This document shows positions 49,857 through 57,789 of a DNA stretch of 64,000 bases, piece after piece (position 1 is the first letter of the stretch; each line of letters begins with the position of its first letter). The notes under the pieces are model-generated. The model did not search any database. It was not told where the DNA came from and saw only the letters and a list, made by a program, of their open reading frames with translations. The stretch spans positions 186,001 to 250,000 of the forward strand of contig JAGWUP010000001.1 of NCBI GenBank assembly GCA_028868375.1. Reading direction: 5' to 3'. The stretch comes from Elusimicrobiota bacterium. Its GTDB lineage: Bacteria > Elusimicrobiota > Elusimicrobia > UBA1565 > UBA9628. A program made the translations under genes and the position numbers.

Positions 49857-51245
49857 ATGATCCGCTTCATCCTGAGCACGCTTCTCGGCACCCTGCTGGC
49901 CGCGATGGTCGTCACCACCGGCCATGCGGAAGATGTCGCCGTTAGCGCCACGCCGTCAGAGCAACTCGATAAGGCGCAAGTCAAGACAACATCGCGTTCG
50001 GAGGAAGAGCGCTGGAACGCGAAGTTCCAGTTCACTTACATCGGCCAACGGCACCCGACGTTCCACGCCGCGTACAACGGCCCCAACAGCCTGTCTCCCG
50101 GCCGCGACACGAGCTGGTCGGAGACGGCGACGGGTTATCTCGGGTTTCGCCCATGGCACGGAACCGAGGTGTATTTCAATCCGGAGGCGATACAGGCCAA
50201 CGCCTTTTCGAACCTGACCGGACTCGGCGCCCTGACGAACTCGGAGCAGCAAAAGGGGAGCGGTCCGAATCCGGCGATCTATGTCGCGCGGCTCTTCGTG
50301 CGCCAGACGATCGGGCTGGGTGGGGAGGCCGACGCCGTCCAGTCGGGGCAGAATCAGCTCGCGGGAACGGTGCAAAGACGCCGGATCGTGATCACCGCCG
50401 GGAAGGTTTCCGGCATCGATGCCTTCGACAATAACGCCTATGCTCACGACGGCCGAACCCAGTTCACCAACTGGACGTTCCTGACCCATGGGGCCTTCGA
50501 TTACGCCGCGGACGCGCGGGGCTACACTGGCGGGGCGTTTGCCGAGCTGTTCTACGATGACTGGGCCTTTCGCGCCGGACGATTCATGGGCCCCGTCGAG
50601 TCGAACGGGACGACCCTGGACAACCGGATCATGCTTCATCAGGGCGACCAGATCGAGCTGGAGCACGCCCATCGCCTCGGCGATCGACCTGGGAAAGTGC
50701 GGCTCCTCGGCTTTCGTAACAAGGAGCACATGGGGCGCTTCTCGGATGCCCTTGCCTTCGCGGCCGCCAACGGCGGCGGCGCGCCGAGCGTCGCCAACGT
50801 GCGTCGGGACAACCTGAAGTACGGCGCCGGCATCAGCCTCGAACAGAGCCTGCGTTCCGACCTGGGACTTTTCGCCCGAGCGGGCTGGAACGACGGCAGG
50901 ACCGAGACCTACTCGTTCACCGAGATCGAGCAGGCGGTTTCCGTGGGCGCACAGCTAAACGGCAACATGTGGTCTCGCGACTCTGACACGGTTGGACTCG
51001 CCGTTGCCCAGGACGGCCTGGGGAGGGAGCATATCCGCTACCTTGAAGCGGGCGGAACGGGTTTCTTCATCGGAGACGGTCGCCTGCGCTATCGCCCGGA
51101 GCGCGTCCTGGAAGCCTACTACAACGCCAATCTCTTCAAGAAAGCGTTCTTGATGGCGGGCGCGCAGTACATCATCGATCCGGCCTACAACGCCGACCGA
51201 GGCCCCGTCACCGTCTGGACCTTGCGGTTTCACGTCGAGTTATGA
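49857..51245 (+). CDS. OprB-like outer-membrane porin
   Basis: The 462-residue protein has a signal peptide (FILSTLLGTLLAAMVVTTGHA) and beta-barrel strands throughout, ending in the aromatic strand VWTLRFHVEL typical of outer-membrane insertion. Motifs of the carbohydrate-selective OprB family are visible (QFTYIGQRHPTFHAAYNGPN, RQTIGLGGE, ITAGKVSGIDAFDNNAYAHD, LFARAGWNDGRTETYSFTEI). GGAGG precedes the ATG. In this ion-transport setting it may pass a metal chelate or ion rather than a sugar, but substrate cannot be read from sequence. Confidence 0.85.
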   Translation: MIRFILSTLLGTLLAAMVVTTGHAEDVAVSATPSEQLDKAQVKTTSRSEEERWNAKFQFTYIGQRHPTFHAAYNGPNSLSPGRDTSWSETATGYLGFRPWHGTEVYFNPEAIQANAFSNLTGLGALTNSEQQKGSGPNPAIYVARLFVRQTIGLGGEADAVQSGQNQLAGTVQRRRIVITAGKVSGIDAFDNNAYAHDGRTQFTNWTFLTHGAFDYAADARGYTGGAFAELFYDDWAFRAGRFMGPVESNGTTLDNRIMLHQGDQIELEHAHRLGDRPGKVRLLGFRNKEHMGRFSDALAFAAANGGGAPSVANVRRDNLKYGAGISLEQSLRSDLGLFARAGWNDGRTETYSFTEIEQAVSVGAQLNGNMWSRDSDTVGLAVAQDGLGREHIRYLEAGGTGFFIGDGRLRYRPERVLEAYYNANLFKKAFLMAGAQYIIDPAYNADRGPVTVWTLRFHVEL

Positions 51246-52711
51246 GCCCCGAAAGCGACGCGCGACTCAAGGAGCTCCTGGCGCCCATCGCGGGCACCGT
51301 CTCCATCGAGATAGCGGTCCACGATGCCTCGCGCTTCGAATGGCGGGCCGCTCTGCCTTTCCCGGCCAGCCAAGGACTGCGCTACTCGGTGGAGACGAGT
51401 TTCGAGCTGCCCTCGGCGTCCCTGTCCGGCCGCTCGCCGTGGGATCAGCTTCAAGGCTTCACGAAGCTGGAAGGCCCGCAGACGTTGACCGGCGCCGAGG
51501 CGTCGACTCCGAACGCGGCGATCCGTCAGAAGGTGCTCGCGCTCCAGCAACTCCTGCGGCGCGCGAGAGAGGGCGTCGTTCGCCACTGCGGTCTCCTGGT
51601 CGCCCCGGGCAAGCGGGTCACCAAGGACGATAGCAGGTTCCTCGTGACCTGGATCGACACGGCTTTCAGGGCATTGGCCGACGCCAGGGCCGAGCTGGCT
51701 CAGCCGAAGGAAGGCGAGTCGGCGGAGGTTCGGCGCGAGCGGGAGTTGGCAGACGAATTCGTCAGCGTTCGGCTCCTCGACTTCGTCGCCGAGGCCCAAG
51801 CCAGCGCGGACACGCTGCGTCCCGTCGCGAACGGCTTGAAGCGAATCAGCGCGTTGCTGGCCTCGGTCGATCAGAGGCTCGCCAGGGCGCTTGATGGCGA
51901 GCTCGGCTACCGCAAGGACAAAGGCTATATCATCGCCGACGCGGCTTCGCCTGAGAGCCTGGAGCGTTATGTCGAGCGCACCGGGCGCCTCAAGAAGCAC
52001 TTCGAGTCCGGCTTGTCCCTCGATCGCGAGTCTTACCCGGTCGAGGAACGGATCAACGTCTGGCTGACGGTCACCGCGGCAGTCTTTGCGGGAGCGTTCG
52101 CTTTCGGAGCGCAGCTTTACGTCCTCAACTCCTCGAACACGACCACCCTGAGTTGGAGCCTGGTGGGCGTCACGATCCTGATGGGCGGCACCTACGCCAT
52201 GCGCGAAAGGATCAAGGAGAGCTTTCGGCGTTGGGTGACTCGCCGAGTACATCTATCCTACGCCCAGCGCGTCGTGCGATGCTTTTTCCCGGAAGATGCG
52301 GCGCACCCCGCCGTGATTCAGGCGCGGGAATGGTGCCACGAGAGAAGCAGCACGCGCCCCGATCCCCTGAACCCGGAAAGCGGCTCCTCGATGCGGGTGA
52401 CGGAAGTCGAGCACATTCACAATGGCGAGATAGCCTCGCAGCCGCAGCTTGTCCGATCCGGGGTCCATCGGGTCCGGCAGATCTTCCGCTACGACCTGAC
52501 GCCGCTTTTCCCGCGCCTTCAAGACCCCGTGAAGCGCGTTCCCGTCGTGGACCCCGAGACGGGCCGCTCGAAGTTCATCGGCGCGCCGCGTAGGTATCAA
52601 ATGGCCGTCCGGGCGCGCGTGTCCTGCGCCGGCGAGACTCGTGAGACGAACGCGACTCTCGTCCTCGATAAGCAAGGGATCGTCAGGATCGATGCCCCTC
52701 CAGAACGATGA
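51242..52711 (+). CDS. Membrane protein of unknown function in the ion-homeostasis block
   Basis: The 489-residue product is coupled to the porin gene (ATGA overlap) and precedes the two-component genes. Residues about 1-270 are soluble. Two membrane helices follow (VWLTVTAAVFAGAFAFGAQL and TTTLSWSLVGVTILMGGTY, about 275-320), then a soluble carboxy half with a basic region and strand-rich end (GRSKFIGAPRRYQMAVRARV). No family is recognised. The layout, two soluble domains around a helical hairpin, is seen in some signalling or tethering proteins. Confidence 0.6.
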   Translation: MSPESDARLKELLAPIAGTVSIEIAVHDASRFEWRAALPFPASQGLRYSVETSFELPSASLSGRSPWDQLQGFTKLEGPQTLTGAEASTPNAAIRQKVLALQQLLRRAREGVVRHCGLLVAPGKRVTKDDSRFLVTWIDTAFRALADARAELAQPKEGESAEVRRERELADEFVSVRLLDFVAEAQASADTLRPVANGLKRISALLASVDQRLARALDGELGYRKDKGYIIADAASPESLERYVERTGRLKKHFESGLSLDRESYPVEERINVWLTVTAAVFAGAFAFGAQLYVLNSSNTTTLSWSLVGVTILMGGTYAMRERIKESFRRWVTRRVHLSYAQRVVRCFFPEDAAHPAVIQAREWCHERSSTRPDPLNPESGSSMRVTEVEHIHNGEIASQPQLVRSGVHRVRQIFRYDLTPLFPRLQDPVKRVPVVDPETGRSKFIGAPRRYQMAVRARVSCAGETRETNATLVLDKQGIVRIDAPPER

Positions 52712-52731
52712 ATGGTAAAATGGTCCGTCAT

Positions 52732-53409
52732 ATGAGGGTTCTGCTCGCCGAAGACGATGCGAAGGTGGCCAAGCACGTGCGGCAGGCGCTCGTCAGCGAG
52801 GGCTACGCCGTCGACGCGGCGCAAGACGGCGACGAGGCGCTCTGGCTCGCCGAAAGTAAGCCCTACGACGCCATCGTCCTCGACGTCATGATGCCGCTGA
52901 AGGACGGCTATGCCGTGGCGCGGCAGCTGCGGCGCAAAGGCGTGGCGACGCCGATCCTCTTTCTGACGGCGAGAGGGGAGATCGAGGACAAGGTGAGGGG
53001 CCTCGATGCCGGCGCGGACGACTACATGGTCAAGCCGTTCTCGGTGGTCGAGTTGCTCGCGCGGGTCCGCGCGCTCCTTAGGAGGCAGCGGCCCCAGGCG
53101 AGCAACGTGCTGCGGTTCGAGGACCTGGAGCTCGATCTCGTGGCGCGGCGCGCTTCGCGCGGGAACGCCCAGATCGCCTTGACCAACCGCGAGTTCGCGG
53201 TCTTGGAGCTCCTGATGATGACCGCTCCTCGTCCCGTCAGCAAGGCCGTGCTCGTCGAGCGCGTCTGGGACCAATGCTTCGACTCGGACACCAACGTCGT
53301 CAACGTCTACATCAATCACCTCCGTCAGAAGATCAATCTTCCGAAGCTTCCGCCGCTCCTGCACACGATCCGGGGCGTGGGCTTCGTCCTGAAGAAAGGC
53401 GCGCCGTGA
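52732..53409 (+). CDS. OmpR/PhoB-type response regulator
   Basis: The receiver domain (residues 1-115) has the acidic pocket in VLLAEDDAKV, the phosphorylation Asp in AIVLDVMMPLKDGY and the Lys in YMVKPFSVVELLARV. The winged-helix DNA-binding domain (about 125-225) shows LTNREFAVLELLM, VSKAVLVERVW and INLPKLPPLLHTIRGVGF. I place the start at ATG 52732 for a normal receiver beginning; ATG 52708, overlapping the previous stop, is possible and would add eight residues. The overlapping histidine-kinase gene is its partner. It likely controls the porin and transporters around it. Confidence 0.9.
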   Translation: MRVLLAEDDAKVAKHVRQALVSEGYAVDAAQDGDEALWLAESKPYDAIVLDVMMPLKDGYAVARQLRRKGVATPILFLTARGEIEDKVRGLDAGADDYMVKPFSVVELLARVRALLRRQRPQASNVLRFEDLELDLVARRASRGNAQIALTNREFAVLELLMMTAPRPVSKAVLVERVWDQCFDSDTNVVNVYINHLRQKINLPKLPPLLHTIRGVGFVLKKGAP

Positions 53410-54338
53410 AGTCGCTGGCGACGCGGCTCTTCGCCGCGTTCATTCTCGCGTTCACGGCCGTCTCGGCGGTCTTTCTCGTCATCACGCACGTGGAAGGCGT
53501 TCGCCTTTCAGGCGCTTCGATGATTTTGCTGGCCGCCTATGCCGGAGCGATGGCGGTCGCCTTCGCGGCGCTTGCCGGCTCCGCGGCCAAACGGATTTCC
53601 GGACCGGTCGAGGCGCTCAATGACCAGCTCGACGCGATCGAGCCCGGCCGTTCCAAGCGCGTCAACGCGATCTCCTCCGACCAAGAAATGCGCGCGCTCG
53701 AGGAGCACGTCAACGCTCTTCTTGCCCGCGTCGACGACAGCGTCCAGCAGCTGCGGGAGTACGCGACGCAAGTCGCCCACGAGCTGCGCACGCCCCTGAC
53801 CGTCCTTCGCCTCAAGATCGAGCAGGCGGCCGGCGCCATCGACCCGCAACTCGCGGAAGACCTGCAGGCGGAACTTCTTCGCCTGGCCATGATGGTGGAG
53901 CAGTCGCTGATGATCGCGCGCGCCGAACAAGGCGCCCTCGAGGCGAAAAAGTCTCTGGTCGATCTCAAGGACCTCGTCGGAGACGTCGCGCAGGACTTCC
54001 AGCTCATGGCGCAAGACCAGGGACGCTCGGTCTCGGTGAACAGCTGCTCCGCTCCCGTCATGGCCGACTCTAAGATGATGCGCCAGGTCTTCTACAGCCT
54101 GCTCACGAACAGCCTCAGGCATGGAGTCGGACCGGTCACCGTGCGTCTGCGGGAAATGCGCTCCGGTTTCTCGGTGCTGATCGTCAACCGCGTGAGCCCG
54201 GAGCCGACAACGAGGAGCGGCCTCGGGCTAGGATTGCGCGTGGTCTCCGCTCTCGTTCGCCTTCACAATAACGCGCGCCTCCGGACCCTGCGGCGGCGCG
54301 ACCACTACGCCGTCCGCCTATTCTTCGCGGCAAGCTGA
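53406..54338 (+). CDS. Sensor histidine kinase
   Basis: The start is GTG 53406, overlapping the regulator stop (GTGA), for 310 residues. Two membrane helices (LFAAFILAFTAVSAVFLVI and ASMILLAAYAGAMAVAFAAL) are separated by only about ten residues, so there is almost no periplasmic sensor. A HAMP segment and the phospho-acceptor His in QVAHELRTPLTVLRL follow, then an ATPase part with NSLRHG and GLGLGLRVV. The short loop suggests sensing in the membrane or through a partner such as the protein encoded at 51242. Confidence 0.88.
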   Translation: MKSLATRLFAAFILAFTAVSAVFLVITHVEGVRLSGASMILLAAYAGAMAVAFAALAGSAAKRISGPVEALNDQLDAIEPGRSKRVNAISSDQEMRALEEHVNALLARVDDSVQQLREYATQVAHELRTPLTVLRLKIEQAAGAIDPQLAEDLQAELLRLAMMVEQSLMIARAEQGALEAKKSLVDLKDLVGDVAQDFQLMAQDQGRSVSVNSCSAPVMADSKMMRQVFYSLLTNSLRHGVGPVTVRLREMRSGFSVLIVNRVSPEPTTRSGLGLGLRVVSALVRLHNNARLRTLRRRDHYAVRLFFAAS

Positions 54339-54343
54339 TCGTC

Positions 54344-54940
54344 ATGAGCTTTCATTTCGACCCGACGCTGTTTGCCTCCGTCTTCGGCGTCATTTTCGTG
54401 GCCGAGCTGCCGGACAAGACCGCCTTCGCCACCCTGATCATGGCGACTCGGAAGCACCCTGTAGCGATCTTCTGCGGAGCCGCGGTCGCGTTCGTGGTCC
54501 AAAGCTTGATCGCCGTGTCACTCGGATCGGCCCTGAGCCTTCTGCCTCGAGAGCCGGTGCGGATCGCGGCCGGCCTTCTCTTCTGGGCGCTTGCGATCGC
54601 GATGTGGGTCCGCAAGGAAGCAGAGGAAGAGGATCTTCATCTACCCACAAAGGACAAGGCGTCCTTCTGGCGCACCGTCTGGACCTCGTTCGTCGTGATC
54701 TTCATCGCCGAGTGGGGCGATCTGACGCAGTTCGCCACGGCCACCCTCGCGGCGCGGCATCGCGCTCCGCTGACCATCTTCTTCGCGGCGACCCTGGCGC
54801 TCTGGGCGGTAACGGCGATCGCCGTCGCCCTGGGACATCGCGCCAAGGCTCATATCAATCCGCGTCTGCTTCAACGAATAGCAGCCGTCGCTTTCGTGGC
54901 CGTTGGGGCCATGATGCTCGCGACGGCGGGAGGCGTCTGA
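54344..54940 (+). CDS. GDT1/TMEM165 (UPF0016) family cation transporter
   Basis: The 198-residue protein has six membrane helices in two repeats. Each repeat has the family motif E-x-G-D-(K/R)-T/S-like: FVAELPDKTAFATLIMA in the first and FIAEWGDLTQFATATLAA in the second. Family members move Mn or Ca, and bacterial ones export Mn. Pro replaces Gly in the first motif. It starts five bases after the kinase and precedes the CDF exporter by four bases, so the block looks built for manganese or related metal balance. Confidence 0.85.
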   Translation: MSFHFDPTLFASVFGVIFVAELPDKTAFATLIMATRKHPVAIFCGAAVAFVVQSLIAVSLGSALSLLPREPVRIAAGLLFWALAIAMWVRKEAEEEDLHLPTKDKASFWRTVWTSFVVIFIAEWGDLTQFATATLAARHRAPLTIFFAATLALWAVTAIAVALGHRAKAHINPRLLQRIAAVAFVAVGAMMLATAGGV

Positions 54941-54944
54941 ATCT

Positions 54945-55886
54945 ATGCATACCGAATCGCTCGACCAATGGACCCACGACCACTCCTTCGGGCAGCACCG
55001 CCGCCGCAAGGGGGAAAGCCGCACGCTGGCCGTGACCGCCATCACGGGGACGATGATGGCGGTCGAAGTGGCGGCGGGCGTAGCCTTCGGCTCGATGGCG
55101 CTCTTGGCCGACGGCCTTCATATGGCGTCTCACGCCGCCGCGCTCGGCATCTCGGCGCTGGGCTACTACTTCGCCAGGCGCCACGCGCGCGACGCGCGCT
55201 TTAATTTCGGGACCGGGAAGATGAACTCTCTGGCTGCTTTCGCCAGCGCCGTCATCCTCGCCGTGGTGGCCGTGATGATGGCGTGGGAGAGTGTCAGCCA
55301 TCTTCTTTCCCCGGTGGCCATAGACTTCGGGAAAGCCATCCCCATCGCGGGGGCCGGGCTGCTGGTCAACGTCGTCTCCGTGCTGATCCTCGGCGCGGGC
55401 CATGAGCACGAGCATCATGAAGGCGAAGAGCATCATGATGATCATCACCACGAGCACGACCACAATCTTTTGGCCGCCTACCTTCACGTCCTGGCTGACG
55501 CGATCACGTCCGTCCTCGCGATCGTCGCGCTGCTGCTCGGCAAGTTCTACGGCTTGAGGTGGCTCGACCCCGTGATGGGCTTGGTGGGCGCGGGGCTCGT
55601 CACCCACTGGGCTTCGGGCTTGATCAAGGCGAGTGGCTCCGTGCTGCTGGACGTACAAGCGCCCGCGGAGCTTCGAGCGAAGATCCGCGCCGTCATCGAG
55701 AATGACGCCGACAGCCGGATCGCCGATCTGCACGTCTGGTCGGTCGGTCCGTCCGTATACGCGGCGTCTATCGCCGTCGTCAGCTCGGCGCCCAAGCAGG
55801 CCGACCACTACCGGGCGCTGCTCCCGCGCGAGTTGGGTCTGGCTCATACGACGGTCGAAGTACACGCCTGCTCGAGCCGGCACTAA
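54945..55886 (+). CDS. CDF cation diffusion facilitator (DmeF-like)
   Basis: The 313-residue protein begins HTESLDQWTHDHSFGQ, typical of DmeF-type exporters. It has six membrane helices with metal-site motifs in LADGLHMASHAAAL (helix 2) and HVLADAITSVLAIV (helix 5), a His-rich loop (HEHEHHEGEEHHDDHHHEHD) between helices 4 and 5, and a carboxy-terminal ferredoxin-like domain. DmeF proteins export Co and Ni; Zn or Mn cannot be excluded. It closes the ion block. Confidence 0.88.
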   Translation: MHTESLDQWTHDHSFGQHRRRKGESRTLAVTAITGTMMAVEVAAGVAFGSMALLADGLHMASHAAALGISALGYYFARRHARDARFNFGTGKMNSLAAFASAVILAVVAVMMAWESVSHLLSPVAIDFGKAIPIAGAGLLVNVVSVLILGAGHEHEHHEGEEHHDDHHHEHDHNLLAAYLHVLADAITSVLAIVALLLGKFYGLRWLDPVMGLVGAGLVTHWASGLIKASGSVLLDVQAPAELRAKIRAVIENDADSRIADLHVWSVGPSVYAASIAVVSSAPKQADHYRALLPRELGLAHTTVEVHACSSRH

Positions 55887-56004
55887 CTGAAATCCCGGCA
55901 ATTTGCTATCATGCTCGAATCGCCGCGACGCGAGTCGTTGCTCTTTGAGTCAGCCAAGACGTTTGCGCCCATTTGTGGGCCGCAGCGTCCAAGTGGATCG
56001 GGAG

Positions 56005-56025
56005 TGGACACTTTTTGGACACTTT
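56005..56025 (+). repeat. Tandem direct repeat TGGACACTTT, 11-bp period
   Basis: TGGACACTTT occurs at 56005-56014 and 56016-56025. Closely spaced direct repeats near a tRNA fragment resemble integrase arm-binding sites, but a regulatory site is equally possible. Confidence 0.6.
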
Positions 56026-56063
56026 GCCGGAATCGTCCTTCCGATCCCAAAAATCGCTTTAAT

Positions 56064-56090
56064 GAAAACGCTTATAAAATAAGCGTTTTC
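56064..56090. terminator. Perfect 12-bp AT-rich hairpin upstream of the tRNA fragment
   Basis: GAAAACGCTTAT (56064-56075) and ATAAGCGTTTTC (56079-56090) are exact complements around an AAA loop. T residues in its 3' arm could make it a bidirectional terminator; as a palindrome it could also be an operator. Confidence 0.5.
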
Positions 56091-56098
56091 GACAATCT

Positions 56099-56142
56099 GG
56101 AGAGGTGGCCGAGTGGCTGAAGGCGGCGGTTTGCTAAACCGT
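56099..56142 (+). tRNA. tRNA-Ser(GCU) 5' portion, apparently incomplete
   Basis: GGAGAGG starts an acceptor stem, TG follows, then a D arm (GCCGAGTGGCTGAAGGC) and an anticodon arm with loop TTGCTAA (anticodon GCT) and stem GCGGT/ACCGT. This is a near-standard serine tRNA to position 43. After it no TTCRANY T loop and no CCTCTCC acceptor partner appear at the expected distance. A distant GTCGAGT (56202-56208) and GCCTCTTGG (56218-56226) are only weak echoes. It looks like a tRNA gene cut by an integration event, or a decayed copy. Confidence 0.65.
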
Positions 56143-56231
56143 ATTGGGCCCCTCTGGAAAATCCGGCCGGCCTGGTTTCTCGTCGAGAGTCGCGGATAGG
56201 CGTCGAGTCTCATCCTGCCTCTTGGACCCAA

Positions 56232-56252
56232 AAACACTACGTAAACACTACG
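56232..56252 (+). repeat. Tandem direct repeat AAACACTACG, 11-bp period
   Basis: AAACACTACG occurs at 56232-56241 and 56243-56252, between the tRNA fragment and the next gene. The period equals that of the repeat pair on the other side of the fragment. Confidence 0.6.
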
Positions 56253-56265
56253 CTAGAAAGGACCC

Positions 56266-56901
56266 ATGAGCGCACCGGAAGAGTATAAATCGTTCGCGGC
56301 CGCGGTCATCGCCCGCTACGAATCAACGACGCCTTCCTCCTCGCTGGCCGACCCCGAGGAGGTTGTCGAAGTCATTCGACATGAGCTGGAAGCCAACCTC
56401 GCGGCCGTCGCGCCGAAAAACTGCGGTATCGCCAAAATCACGGCCGTGCGCATCGGCTGGGACGAGGAGGCGGCCGAAGACTTTGAAGCCTATGTCGGGC
56501 TTCCAGGTCCGCTTTTCCGCTTGGACGGCCATGACCGCGACGGTCTTCGCCCCTTGCGGGTTCAACTATTATTCATGGAGTCCGACATTCACGTGACCTT
56601 CATCCTGACGCCCGGCCACGATGCCAGCTCGATCTATTATGGCCAGAAGCGGACATGCCGCCATGCCGCGGTGGTCTTGGCCTTGTTCGGGCTATCCGTG
56701 ATTCGTCTCTTCGCCCACGGCTATCGCCGGATCATCGATACTCCGATCGATGAGAATGTCCGCAAGCTCTATACGAGAATGGGCTTCGACAACGGAGAGG
56801 TCCTGGATTTGGGCGACGGAGCGCGTATTCGAGCGCTCGTCGATTTTGTCGTTCGCAGCATTACGCCATTCAAGCTCGATCCTTCGACGCTCCGCTATTG
56901 A
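56266..56901 (+). CDS. Protein of unknown function
   Basis: The 211-residue product starts at ATG 56266 after AAAGGA (56257-56262). The middle is strand-rich with RVQLLFMESDIHVTFILTPG. A basic turn (YYGQKRTCRHAAVV) follows, and the carboxy part includes VRKLYTRMGFDNGEVLDLGD, which looks like the last strand-helix of a GNAT acetyltransferase. The acetyl-CoA loop is not evident, so I do not assign a function. It precedes the XRE regulator by 67 bp. Confidence 0.55.
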   Translation: MSAPEEYKSFAAAVIARYESTTPSSSLADPEEVVEVIRHELEANLAAVAPKNCGIAKITAVRIGWDEEAAEDFEAYVGLPGPLFRLDGHDRDGLRPLRVQLLFMESDIHVTFILTPGHDASSIYYGQKRTCRHAAVVLALFGLSVIRLFAHGYRRIIDTPIDENVRKLYTRMGFDNGEVLDLGDGARIRALVDFVVRSITPFKLDPSTLRY

Positions 56902-56933
56902 GCCGTGCCCCGCGGCTTCCCGCCAAAAAGCCC

Positions 56934-56962
56934 TTGACAGATGGTATAACACATGGTATAGT
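56934..56962 (+). promoter_or_regulatory. Sigma-70-type promoter of the XRE gene, with operator-like repeats
   Basis: TTGACA (56934-56939), a 17-bp spacer and TATAGT (56957-56962) form a near-consensus promoter. The ATG at 56969 is six bases after the -10 box, so the transcript would be leaderless. ATGGTATA occurs at 56941-56948 and 56953-56960, covering spacer and -10, which suggests autoregulation by the XRE protein. Confidence 0.8.
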
Positions 56963-56968
56963 ATCGCT

Positions 56969-57280
56969 ATGAAGAATAAGGAGTCGGCGCATCGGGTGCA
57001 GAAGCTGCGCAAAGCGCTCGGCCTCAGCCAAGAGGATTTTGCCCGATTGCTGGGTCTGGCCTTTCAGACCGTCAACCGCTGGGAGAACGGATTGGCGGCT
57101 CCTTCCGGCCTAGCGGATTCGCTGCTGGAATCCGTCGGAAAGATCGTCGCCTCCGGCCGCTCCGCCGAACTCATCGAGGAGTTTCGCTCAGGCGCGCTCG
57201 GCGCCGGGAGCTCCAAAGCCTACCATCGCATTTTCTCGATGGCGTTCGGGACTCCGCCCCCCGTGCCTGCGCATCGCTGA
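56969..57280 (+). CDS. XRE-family helix-turn-helix regulator
   Basis: The 103-residue protein has a helix-turn-helix (VQKLRKALGLSQEDFARLLG, then AFQTVNRWENGLAAPSGL) in residues 10-50 and a short helical tail. ATG 56969 lies directly at the predicted transcript start, giving a leaderless message. The 12-bp-spaced ATGGTATA pair in its own promoter and the repeat array just downstream (57428-57712) are likely binding sites. It probably controls the large helicase-nuclease gene that follows. Confidence 0.85.
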   Translation: MKNKESAHRVQKLRKALGLSQEDFARLLGLAFQTVNRWENGLAAPSGLADSLLESVGKIVASGRSAELIEEFRSGALGAGSSKAYHRIFSMAFGTPPPVPAHR

Positions 57281-57427
57281 GCTTCTGGAAGCCGCCCGCC
57301 CAAAACAAAGAAGCCCAACGTCAGCCTAGTAATCCCTGATAGGACCACGGCCGAGGCAGCAGCCTCGGAATTCGGCTTGGTCGGGCTACCAAGATATTTT
57401 AGCTCTCCTCTCAATTTCCGTCAATGA

Positions 57428-57712
57428 CGATATCCGAGTCGATATTTAGAAGGCGAGATTGCTAGAATATGGGCCGCGGGGATTGCGTATTTCGATTGCA
57501 TTTTACGCAATGTTTCTACGCAATGATCTGCGGCAGCGCCAGAGATGATGCCTGAAAAGCCCATTAATTCATGAGCATTTCAATACGTCCCGATTGCATC
57601 TTAAGATTGCGTCCTAATGCAATCTTGGATGCAATGCCCTACGCAATGTCGGTATCCGGACAGGAATCCGGACATCTTGTCCGGTCTAGGAATCGCGCCA
57701 AATATCGCGCCA
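57428..57712. promoter_or_regulatory. Array of half-sites with 12-13 bp spacing upstream of the helicase-nuclease gene
   Basis: Four families of short repeats occur. CGATAT lies at 57428 and 57440. ATTGC or its complement GCAAT occurs in two sets, 57482/57495/57507/57520 and 57593/57606/57619/57631/57643, with an extra ATTGC at 57458; the second set copies the first at a distance of 111-112 bp. ATCCGGACA lies at 57654 and 57666, with TGTCCGG facing it at 57678. ATCGCGCCA lies at 57692 and 57704. Nearly every step is 12 or 13 bp. The rest of 57281-57789 contains no supported gene. Confidence 0.75.
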
Positions 57713-57789
57713 TTTTGGCGGGGATCGCATAAGGGCCAGCACTAAAGAATGGCTCAGACCTCTATCGAGCACCTCAGGAGCAAGCCGCG

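Larger units (their letters stand above)
55887..56265. other. Gene-free region with hairpin, tRNA fragment and paired direct repeats
   Basis: Between the CDF exporter and the next gene there is no supported protein gene. The region contains a direct repeat pair at 56005-56025, a 12-bp perfect hairpin at 56064-56090, a tRNA-Ser 5' fragment from 56099 and a second direct repeat pair at 56232-56252. This mix is what one expects of an element junction. Confidence 0.55.

Noticed and set aside
57428-57712. A CRISPR-like repeat array
   Set aside because: Repeats are only 5-9 bp with 12-13 bp steps and occur in both orientations; there are no unique spacers of 30-40 bp and no cas genes.
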